Assembly (NCBI GenBank): GCA_905612305.1 | Contig: CAJQRK010000035.1 | Span: 1-35,673 of the forward strand | Length of the DNA: 35,673 bases | Direction of reading: 5' to 3' | Origin: an uncultured Flavobacteriales bacterium | GTDB taxonomy: Bacteria > Bacteroidota > Bacteroidia > Flavobacteriales > BACL11 | Shown here: positions 19,035 to 26,713 of the stretch, one piece after another | How the letters are laid out: every line of letters starts with the position of its first letter | Numbering within the stretch: position 1 is the first letter of the stretch | The notes under the pieces: model-generated | Seen by the model: only the letters and a program-made list of their open reading frames with translations | Database searches by the model: none | Told to the model about the DNA's origin: nothing | Program-made: the position numbers and the translations under genes

Positions 19035-20003
19035 TTAGTTTAGGTGTAAATAGGTGAAAAGCGGAATAGATAGAATCCCAACGATCATAATAAACTTACA
19101 AAGTTGACTTATGAAATAGAAATCTGTTTTTATTTGAGAATGATAAATTTTGAATCCTAAAAAGAGTAGTAGTACTTGAAGGAAGAAAGTGTAGTAGACG
19201 GTAATTTTATTTATTCCCCAAATAGAAATCTCATATTCAAATTCACTACAAATAACGCTATATTGGAAGTGCTGAAAATAGGCAATTCCAAAAAATGTAA
19301 GCATTGTAAAGACTAATGAAATCCATTTTGTTTTTTCAATTCCGTAAGTAATAGCTAGGGTTTTTGCATTGATATTTTTATCTCCTTCCATATCTTCCAG
19401 ATCTTTTATTATTTCACGAATAAATGTAGTAATAAAAGCAAATGCCGTGTAACATAAAATAATTTTTAAAATCATTAATTCGCCATTGGTTTTGTTTATG
19501 CCATTTGGGATAATATCAAATAATGCCACATTAAAAATGCTAAGCGCAGTTAAAAATGAGACTTGTAAATTTCCTAAAAGAAAGGAGCTTTTCATGTGCT
19601 TGGAATAAGTCCATAAGCTAAAAATACAGTAGAAAAATATTAACCCAAAAATAGGTTTCTGTACAATGTAGACAATATAGCACCCTAGCAATAATCCTAT
19701 AAAGTTGAAAAAGATATACCAGAAAATTGCATTTCTAGATTTTATTGTTTTCCCTATAATTCTTTTTTGGTTTTTATTTATTGTATCAGTAGCCACATCA
19801 TAAATATCATTAATAATATAACCAGATGCAGTAATAAAAACTGTTGCTAAAACCAAAAGGTAGAATTGCGTGTTTGATAAGATAGAATTTATTCCAAATA
19901 TTGGCGGATTTATCAAACAGAATTTAATCAATAATTGAGTAAGGGCAACAATTATTAAATTCGTTAATCTAATAAGTTTTAAAAAAGAAATAATTCTACT
20001 CAT
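19035..20003 (-). CDS. UbiA-family prenyltransferase, geranylgeranylglycerol-phosphate prenyltransferase-like
   Basis: UbiA-superfamily enzymes transfer a prenyl chain onto an acceptor within the membrane. The 322-residue protein has about eight to nine membrane segments and both Asp-rich motifs: NDIYDVATD (65-73, NDxxDxxxD) and KDLEDMEGD (200-208, DxxxD type), which bind Mg-diphosphate. Homologues in this phylum at this locus are usually annotated as geranylgeranylglycerol-phosphate geranylgeranyltransferase, the archaeal ether-lipid enzyme, but MenA- or other UbiA-type acceptors remain possible. It abuts maf and overlaps the DUF2520 gene by eight bases, so the three form one transcript. The superfamily call is firm; the acceptor is inferred. 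Confidence 0.82.
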   Translation of the reverse strand: MSRIISFLKLIRLTNLIIVALTQLLIKFCLINPPIFGINSILSNTQFYLLVLATVFITASGYIINDIYDVATDTINKNQKRIIGKTIKSRNAIFWYIFFNFIGLLLGCYIVYIVQKPIFGLIFFYCIFSLWTYSKHMKSSFLLGNLQVSFLTALSIFNVALFDIIPNGINKTNGELMILKIILCYTAFAFITTFIREIIKDLEDMEGDKNINAKTLAITYGIEKTKWISLVFTMLTFFGIAYFQHFQYSVICSEFEYEISIWGINKITVYYTFFLQVLLLFLGFKIYHSQIKTDFYFISQLCKFIMIVGILSIPLFTYLHLN

Positions 20004-20751
20004 GTGTTTTTATAATGCTATTGCTAATTTTCTGATACAATTCTTTAATGTCTTCTTGTTGAATAAGATTAATATGTTCCTGAATTATTTTTATGTCTTT
20101 TCGTTTAGCAGGACCTGTTTGTATTACTTTGGGTTTGTTTGTATTTAGATTGGCAATAGTTTGTTTTATTAATGGAAGTAGAATTTTAAAATCAATATCT
20201 TCTTCGGTCAATAAATCATCAGCAATAGAGCACATATGATTACTGAAATTGCAAGCAAATACAGCTGCAATATGCAGTTGTTTTCTTTGTTCGGAATTCA
20301 TGGTAATTACATTGCTAGATAGGTTCTTTGCAATTTCAACTAGTTGTTTTTCAAATGCTTTGGAGTTTCCTTCAATGCAGAATGGAATTTCTGAAATTGT
20401 AAGCCCAATATCTTTATTAAACGTTTGTAGGGGATAAAATACACCAAAATCAGAAAAATTTGGTTCAAAAACATCCATTCTTATACTACCTGATGTATGC
20501 ACAATAGCTGTGTTTTTTAGTTTGGATAATATAGTGGAAATGACATCGTCATTCACGCTTATAATTATTAGATCGGCCGTTTTTAGTTGTGTTAAATCAT
20601 TCGTGAAATTAGTATTTAGTTTTTGAGCTAGGTTTTTTGCATTTTCAATACTTCTACTATACACTTGTACTATCTTATAATTGCAGTTTTGTAATGCGAT
20701 TCCTAAGTGTGTAGCAACATTTCCTGAGCCCACTAAAATTATATTTTTCAT
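19996..20751 (-). CDS. Rossmann-fold and DUF2520 domain protein
   Basis: This 251-residue cytoplasmic protein begins with a dinucleotide-binding fold (ILVGSGNVATHLG, glycines 8 and 10) and continues with a TADLIIISVNDD strand, a VHTSGS segment typical of the family, and a helical C-terminal DUF2520 domain containing HIAAVFACNFSNHM. The architecture resembles 6-phosphogluconate and ketopantoate dehydrogenase folds, suggesting an NAD(P)-dependent reductase, but I know of no established substrate. It is the first gene of a three-gene operon with its own -7 box and diverges from ccsBA. Confidence 0.86.
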   Translation of the reverse strand: MKNIILVGSGNVATHLGIALQNCNYKIVQVYSRSIENAKNLAQKLNTNFTNDLTQLKTADLIIISVNDDVISTILSKLKNTAIVHTSGSIRMDVFEPNFSDFGVFYPLQTFNKDIGLTISEIPFCIEGNSKAFEKQLVEIAKNLSSNVITMNSEQRKQLHIAAVFACNFSNHMCSIADDLLTEEDIDFKILLPLIKQTIANLNTNKPKVIQTGPAKRKDIKIIQEHINLIQQEDIKELYQKISNSIIKTHE

Positions 20752-20768
20752 TTAAAATAATTTAAATA

Positions 20769-20776
20769 CAAACTTA
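20769..20776 (-). promoter_or_regulatory. Candidate -7 promoter box for the DUF2520 operon
   Basis: On the minus strand this reads TAAGTTTG, an exact TAnnTTTG match, 17 bases before the start at 20751. It pairs divergently with the ccsBA box 11 bases away. Confidence 0.55.
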
Positions 20777-20787
20777 ATAATAATTCG

Positions 20788-20795
20788 TAATTTTG
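20788..20795 (+). promoter_or_regulatory. Candidate -7 promoter box for ccsBA
   Basis: TAATTTTG matches TAnnTTTG and lies 17 bases before the start at 20813, in a 61-base divergent intergenic region. Confidence 0.55.
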
Positions 20796-20812
20796 CGCTC
20801 TAATTTTCAGAT

Positions 20813-23800
20813 ATGATAAATAGAATAATAAAGTTCCTTTCTTCAATGCAATTAATGAGTATGCTTATCTTATTATTTGCTGTCTCAATTGGATATGCAA
20901 CTTTTATTGAAAATGATTTTGGCAGAACATCAGCAAAGGCATTAATTTATAATGCTTGGTGGTTCGAAATGATATTTGTTTTATTAACCTATAGCTTAAT
21001 TAATAACCTTATTAAATATAAGCTATTCCGCATAGAGAAAATAGCGGCTTTAACCTTTCACTTGTCGTTTATTCTTATTTTGATTGGCGCTGGAATTACT
21101 AGATATATTTCTTATGAAGGAATGATGCATATTCGTGAAGGTGAAAGTACAGATCAGTTTATTTCTGACGATACTTTTTTGCAAATTCATATTAATGATA
21201 AGATTCATCAACTTAATCATCCTGAAAAGTTATTGCTTTCAGGAATTACAAAAACATGTGACCAAACACCAATATTAAAACACATTAACCTACCCTTTCT
21301 TCCATCAAATTATTTTTCTTTAAAACCTAATTTTAAAGATTATGATATTAAAATTGAATATTCTGATTTCCTGCCCAATGTAACGGATTCTTTATTTCTA
21401 AATTTTCAAGATGGAACTGCAATTTTGCATATTGTTGTTCCTGGAGAAAATGGAATGCAATCGGAATATTTAAAAGATAAGGAACAAAGAGTAATTAAGG
21501 GAGAGGCGTTTACTTTTAATAACCCTTTGCAAGGAGCAATAAACTTGAGTTCATCTGCTGATGTAATTATGTGTAATTCTCCTTATGAGGTGGAAACTAT
21601 GAGTATGGATACTCGTGCTACTGACCGCTTTTCGGCTATTACTGATTTTACAATGAATATAAGAACATTACATACGGCTAATGGGTTAAATTTTGTATTG
21701 AAGGAAGTATTGGGAAATGCTAAAATGCAAGTGGTTAGTAGTTCTAATGTAATGAATGATGGAGCAGAAGATGCTTTAATTGTGAAAGTAATTTCAGATG
21801 GAAAGGAAAAGGTGATTACTCTGTATGGGGGTAAGGGTTATCAAGGAGATAATGAAGTGTTTGCTATTGATGATTTGAATTTTAAGTTATCCTATGGCTC
21901 AAAGTATTATAACGTTCCGTTTAGGGTTAAATTACGTGATTTTCAGTTGGATAGATATGCGGGTTCTATGAGCCCTTCTTCCTTTGCTGCTGAGGTTATT
22001 ATCTTGGAAAATGAGACAGAAACTCAACATAGGATTTTTATGAATAATGTATTGCAACATAAAGGGTTTCGTTTATTCCAATCTTCTTATGATAAGGATG
22101 AAAAAGGAACGATACTCTCTGTAAATCATGATTGGTGGGGTACGCTTATTACCTATATTGGTTATTCTTTAATGGCTTTAGGAATGATGCTTGTTTTCTT
22201 TACTAAAAGCACACGATTCAACTCCCTTACTCAGAAATTAAAAAAACTAAATAAAACGGCATTAGTATTTTTTCTTCCATTATTTTTCTCTGTTTCAACA
22301 CAAGCTACTGATGTTATAAATGTCGAACATGCAGCTCGTTTTGAGAGTTTAGTGGTTCAGGATAATGGTGGACGATTAAAACCTGCAAATACGTTATGCT
22401 CAGAGTTTTTAAGAAAGATATATGGTAAAGATAAATTTAATGATTTATCAGCTACTCAAGTGATATTGGGAATGATGAATGATCCTGTTACATGGGGAGA
22501 GAAGGAATTAGTCAAAGTTTCTCATCCAAAAGTAAGAAAATTGCTTCGGAGTACTGATATGAAATCAAAATATATTAGAATTTCTTTTAATAGTGTATTT
22601 GATAAAAATGGGCATTATATTTTAGCAAAACTTATAGAAGATGCTTATGCTAAATTACCTGCAAAACGCTCGGAATATGAAAGGGAAATTATTAAAGTTG
22701 ATGAAAGAATAAATATCTGTTTTACAGTTTTTAATGGTGGAATTTTTAGATTTTTTCCCTTAGCAAATGATTCCAATAATACTTGGCTTTCGTATGCTGA
22801 GCATACTAAATTTTCTGGAAATGATTCCTTGTTTGTAGCTAATATAATGCCTATGTATTTCAGGGCAGTAGGTAGTGGGTTGCAGGATAATAATTGGGCG
22901 ACAGCTGATAGCATTGTAAATTATATAAGTAAGTTTCAGAATCGTTACGGGGCTAATGTTATGCCATCTGACTGGAAAATTCAGTTGGAAATAACGTATA
23001 ATAAAATGAGCTTATTTGCTAATTTATTTATGTATTACTTCATGGTAGGGCTGATATTCTTAATCTTGCTAATAGTAGAATTATTTAAGAATACTAAACT
23101 AGTTCGCGTCCTAATTACTGCTTTCAAGTGGTTAATTATCTTAGGGTTTATTGCACATAGTTCTGGTTTAATAATGAGGTGGATTATCTCAGGACATGCA
23201 CCTTGGAGTAATGGCTATGAATCCATGATTTATATTGCTTGGGCAACTATACTTGCTGGGTTAATTTTTAGTAAACGATCCTTGCTAACTTTAGCAGCCA
23301 CTGCTATTATTGCATCTTTTTTGTTAATGGTTGCTCACCTGAATTGGCTCGATCCTGAAATTACGAATTTAGTGCCTGTTTTAAAATCCTATTGGCTGAT
23401 GATACATGTGGCTATAATTGTGGCTAGTTATGGTTTCTTAGCTTTAGGAGCAATACTTGGTTTTATTGCTCTGTGGCTCATTATTTTTACTACTAAATCT
23501 AATAAATCAAAGCTAGCAAATACTTTAACTGAATTGACATTAATAAATGAAAAGACCTTGCAAGTAGGTTTGTTTATGTTGACAATTGGCACTTTTTTAG
23601 GGGGAGTTTGGGCAAATGAATCTTGGGGTAGATATTGGGGTTGGGACCCTAAGGAAACTTGGGCTTTAGCCAGTGTGTTAGTATATGTTTTTGTATTGCA
23701 CATGCGTTTTATCCCACCCCTTAAAGGAAAGTATGTTTTCAATGTGGCGTCTTTAGTTGCAATTTGGTCAATTATTATGACTTATTTTGGGGTGAATTAC

Positions 23801-23929
23801 TATCTTTCAGGGTTGCATTCTTATGCCGCTGGTGATCCTATGCCAATTCCTGCTTTTGTATATTACTTGGTGGTTATTACAATCATTTCAGCTATTTTAG
23901 CAAGATTCAAATATAAAAAACACTACTAA
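20813..23929 (+). CDS. ccsBA: Fused cytochrome c maturation protein CcsB-CcsA (System II)
   Basis: This 1038-residue membrane protein fuses ResB/CcsB to ResC/CcsA, the haem exporter and cytochrome c haem-lyase of System II. The N-terminal half has the ResB signature (GYATFIENDFG, about 27-37) and a run of four membrane segments with a large periplasmic domain. A mid-protein linker from about 480 follows another hydrophobic segment. The C-terminal half has the haem-binding WWD motif, WGRYWGWDPKETW (938-950), with flanking histidines (AHSSGLIMRW and LHMRF). Fused forms of about 1,040 residues are the norm in Bacteroidota. The stop shares one base with the bshB1 start (TAATG at 23927-23931), so the two are probably coupled. 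Confidence 0.95.
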   Translation: MINRIIKFLSSMQLMSMLILLFAVSIGYATFIENDFGRTSAKALIYNAWWFEMIFVLLTYSLINNLIKYKLFRIEKIAALTFHLSFILILIGAGITRYISYEGMMHIREGESTDQFISDDTFLQIHINDKIHQLNHPEKLLLSGITKTCDQTPILKHINLPFLPSNYFSLKPNFKDYDIKIEYSDFLPNVTDSLFLNFQDGTAILHIVVPGENGMQSEYLKDKEQRVIKGEAFTFNNPLQGAINLSSSADVIMCNSPYEVETMSMDTRATDRFSAITDFTMNIRTLHTANGLNFVLKEVLGNAKMQVVSSSNVMNDGAEDALIVKVISDGKEKVITLYGGKGYQGDNEVFAIDDLNFKLSYGSKYYNVPFRVKLRDFQLDRYAGSMSPSSFAAEVIILENETETQHRIFMNNVLQHKGFRLFQSSYDKDEKGTILSVNHDWWGTLITYIGYSLMALGMMLVFFTKSTRFNSLTQKLKKLNKTALVFFLPLFFSVSTQATDVINVEHAARFESLVVQDNGGRLKPANTLCSEFLRKIYGKDKFNDLSATQVILGMMNDPVTWGEKELVKVSHPKVRKLLRSTDMKSKYIRISFNSVFDKNGHYILAKLIEDAYAKLPAKRSEYEREIIKVDERINICFTVFNGGIFRFFPLANDSNNTWLSYAEHTKFSGNDSLFVANIMPMYFRAVGSGLQDNNWATADSIVNYISKFQNRYGANVMPSDWKIQLEITYNKMSLFANLFMYYFMVGLIFLILLIVELFKNTKLVRVLITAFKWLIILGFIAHSSGLIMRWIISGHAPWSNGYESMIYIAWATILAGLIFSKRSLLTLAATAIIASFLLMVAHLNWLDPEITNLVPVLKSYWLMIHVAIIVASYGFLALGAILGFIALWLIIFTTKSNKSKLANTLTELTLINEKTLQVGLFMLTIGTFLGGVWANESWGRYWGWDPKETWALASVLVYVFVLHMRFIPPLKGKYVFNVASLVAIWSIIMTYFGVNYYLSGLHSYAAGDPMPIPAFVYYLVVITIISAILARFKYKKHY

Positions 23930-24630
23930 TGAAATTAGATATCTTAGTTTTTGGAGCTCATCCTGATGATGTAGAACTTGGGTGTGGTGGTACAGTAATT
24001 AAAGAAGTTCAAAAGGGTAAAAAAGTTGGTATTATTGATTTAACTAAGGGAGAGCTAGGAACAAGAGGAACAGTTGAAACTAGGAATGCTGAAACCAAAG
24101 TAGCTACTGAAATAATGGGAGTTTCCATTCGTGAAAACATGAATTTTAAGGATGGTTTTTTCAAAGATGATGAGTGCCACAAATTAGCTCTGATAAAAAA
24201 GATAAGACAATATCGTCCTGATATTGTGATAACCAATGCAGTGTCTGATAGACATCCTGATCATGGTAGAGGTTCTGAAATAACAATTGATGCCTGTTTT
24301 CTGTCAGGACTTGAAAAAATTAAAACTGAACAAGAAGTTTGGCGACCAAAAGCCATTTACCATTACATACAATTTAATAACTTTAGCCCTGATATTGTAG
24401 TAGATGTTACTAAGCAGATGGATGCTAAGTTATTAGCAGTAAAAGCTTACACTACACAGTTTTTTAATGCTGATTCTAAGGAAAGTGAAACCATTATCTC
24501 CTCTCAAGGGTTTTTGGATAGCGTTAGCTACCGAGCGCAAGATTTAGGAAGGCAAGCCAATTGCGAATATGCAGAAGGGTTCTTAGCACATCAAATGCCA
24601 AAGGTTGATTCTTTATTGGATGTCAATTAG
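23929..24630 (+). CDS. bshB1: Bacillithiol biosynthesis deacetylase BshB1
   Basis: BshB1 removes the acetyl group from N-acetylglucosaminyl-malate in bacillithiol synthesis. The 233-residue LmbE-type protein has the zinc-binding AHPDDVELGCGGT (10-22), the DGFFKDDE segment, and RHPDHGRGSE with the second metal ligand histidine. The ending, YAEGFLAHQ, is also typical. These features and the length favour BshB1 over other PIG-L/LmbE deacetylases. The bshA and bshC genes are not in this window. It follows ccsBA with a one-base overlap and ends at a strong terminator. The thiol cofactor fits the surrounding redox theme, though no direct link with haem lyase is shown. Confidence 0.92.
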   Translation: MKLDILVFGAHPDDVELGCGGTVIKEVQKGKKVGIIDLTKGELGTRGTVETRNAETKVATEIMGVSIRENMNFKDGFFKDDECHKLALIKKIRQYRPDIVITNAVSDRHPDHGRGSEITIDACFLSGLEKIKTEQEVWRPKAIYHYIQFNNFSPDIVVDVTKQMDAKLLAVKAYTTQFFNADSKESETIISSQGFLDSVSYRAQDLGRQANCEYAEGFLAHQMPKVDSLLDVN

Positions 24631-24654
24631 AATATTTAATAAATAAGAGCATAA

Positions 24655-24682
24655 AAAAAGCCGAGCATTTGCTCGGCTTTTT
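24655..24682. terminator. Bidirectional intrinsic terminator between bshB1 and the T9SS gene
   Basis: AAAAAGCCGAGC pairs with GCTCGGCTTTTT across an ATTT loop, a perfect 12-bp stem. A or T tracts on both sides let it end both convergent genes. Confidence 0.92.
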
Positions 24683-24707
24683 CTTTATAGTTTTATTAAT
24701 TAGTTGA

Positions 24708-26675
24708 TTATTGTTTTATAAATTTTGTTATTTTATTGTCTGTTTTAATAAAGTAAATGCCATTATTTAAAGTTGCTACATCAATAGTTTTTTTGTAATT
24801 AGTAGTTAATACTAGTTTTCCAAATACATTATAAATAGTTGCTGAAGTATAATCCCCATCAATTATTAATATGTTTTTTACTGGATTAGGATAAATTGAA
24901 AGATTAGATACTTCTTCATTTATAGCGCTTGGAGAAGCATTATCACAACAACCATTATCACATTCAGCATTAGGGTTATAGTTTCCTGCAGATGGGTCAG
25001 TACATCCATACACGCAATAGTCCCAAGCTTGAGCTGTATCAAATTCAAGATAAATAATTTCATTCATATCAACCATATCTTCATCACCTCTTACGGCAAG
25101 TCCAGGTTCAAAATCTTTCTGATAAATAATTCTTACTTTATCATCTACTATAGGGTTCATTGAACCAAATACACATTCTTGTGCACCGTTCCATATAGTA
25201 TGAGGAGTTGCGTCTATAGGATTGCTCCAAGTCTGCCCTCCATCTTGGGATTTAATGAGATATATATGACGAAATACTTGACTCCCGTTATCAGCTGTTT
25301 CAGTATATCCAGAGAATGAAACATAGATATCTCCATTAGTTGAAATTCCTGCATTAGGCATAGATGCTCTTGAATTATAATAAAGTGCATAGCCACCAGC
25401 AGTATCTACACCTCCAACAAAACAGTCTCCATTTAAGTCTGGCACTTCAGAAATCCAATGGTTATTCATCATATCCGAATACCATAATGAAGTGTCTCCA
25501 GCATGCATTGTAGCGGGAGTCGTGTCTGGGCCAAAACTTTCATTCCAGTATGCTATACCATTAATGCCAGGGAACCAGCTTGATGAAGCGTCAGTTAAAT
25601 CATCATCTGCGTACATCATTATTCCATAAAATACATGTGCTTGTCCACTAGCATCTAACACGACAGCACCATTATTATCTGAAGAATATACTTGATCCAG
25701 TATACCATCACCATCCAAATCAAGCCCGTCATCCATTGTATATTTATCAACTGGGAAATCAAGGAAAGTTGTTTTAGTCCAAGTGTCACCATTGTCCGTT
25801 GATTTTACAATAAATGAATCCCCCCAATCATCAAAATAAGCAACAACAACCGTTTCTCCTTGCGCAGCAATTGCATAAACATCCCCACTCATTGCCATAA
25901 GCATTGAAGTATCCATTCCAGGCAATTGGATATCTTTTCTATCCCAAGTCACCCCTTCATCTTGTGAACGGTAATAAACTAAAGCGCCATCTAATCCGTT
26001 AAATGGTGCTCCACCAAAAGATGCTGCTGCAGTTAATGCAACCATATGTACTGTTTCATTATTTAATCCGCCAACTACTGATCTGTTCCATATCATATAT
26101 CTATATACTCCACTACTATCGCTTGACGAGATAATTTGATCAGTCCATGCTCCAGAACCAGTTGTAGCTCTATGGGCCATATTGACGTATGAATTGTCAG
26201 TATTATGAGTCATTGAGGCTTCTTTTCCGGAGCCCATTTTAAGAATTGATGGCCATCCACCTCTTGACCCTTCTAATCTAATTGTAGGCTGAGCACCCCA
26301 TGTAGTTCCATTAAAATAATTATACCCAGTTCCCCTATCAGCATAAGTTGTATTGTATTGCGTGCTCATTGTCCAACCCGCAGAAATTGTTCCGTCATCA
26401 TGAACAATTATTCTGTTTTGTACAGCAGCATTAGATTGTAAATCGTAAGTGCTTGTACCAATTAATGTCTCAGTCATTGCACCCTTTGAATTTAATACTG
26501 CAGAAGTATGAGGATTAGGATTAACCATTAAATGACTTAGCGCTTCATCACCACTCATGGTTATTTTATCATTTTTAGCTTTTAATAAACCATTATGATT
26601 TTGGCTAGGTACTATTTGTGCAGTCATTACTACAGAAATTAATAAACTAGCTATAATTGTAGTCGTTTTTTTCAT
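24708..26675 (-). CDS. Secreted T9SS-sorted Asp-box (sialidase-like propeller) protein
   Basis: This 655-residue protein has a Sec signal peptide (1 to about 20), then a region carrying three Asp-box motifs, SQDEGVTW (237-244), STDNGDTW (292-299) and SQDGGQTW (476-483). These mark a beta-propeller as found in sialidases and other secreted hydrolases or adhesins. An acidic calcium-loop-like DGLDLDGDGILD (316-327) lies between. A short cysteine-rich module (558-577, CTD-P-x-A-x-NYNP-x-A then CDNGCC) precedes a type A T9SS sorting domain (590-655) opening with SIYPNP. No catalytic Arg triad of true sialidases was identified, so the activity is unknown. It lies 38 bases after copA with no promoter box seen. 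Confidence 0.85.
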   Translation of the reverse strand: MKKTTTIIASLLISVVMTAQIVPSQNHNGLLKAKNDKITMSGDEALSHLMVNPNPHTSAVLNSKGAMTETLIGTSTYDLQSNAAVQNRIIVHDDGTISAGWTMSTQYNTTYADRGTGYNYFNGTTWGAQPTIRLEGSRGGWPSILKMGSGKEASMTHNTDNSYVNMAHRATTGSGAWTDQIISSSDSSGVYRYMIWNRSVVGGLNNETVHMVALTAAASFGGAPFNGLDGALVYYRSQDEGVTWDRKDIQLPGMDTSMLMAMSGDVYAIAAQGETVVVAYFDDWGDSFIVKSTDNGDTWTKTTFLDFPVDKYTMDDGLDLDGDGILDQVYSSDNNGAVVLDASGQAHVFYGIMMYADDDLTDASSSWFPGINGIAYWNESFGPDTTPATMHAGDTSLWYSDMMNNHWISEVPDLNGDCFVGGVDTAGGYALYYNSRASMPNAGISTNGDIYVSFSGYTETADNGSQVFRHIYLIKSQDGGQTWSNPIDATPHTIWNGAQECVFGSMNPIVDDKVRIIYQKDFEPGLAVRGDEDMVDMNEIIYLEFDTAQAWDYCVYGCTDPSAGNYNPNAECDNGCCDNASPSAINEEVSNLSIYPNPVKNILIIDGDYTSATIYNVFGKLVLTTNYKKTIDVATLNNGIYFIKTDNKITKFIKQ

Positions 26676-26713
26676 ATAATTTGTTTTTGATTGGTTTTTA
26701 TGGGGCTAATTTA

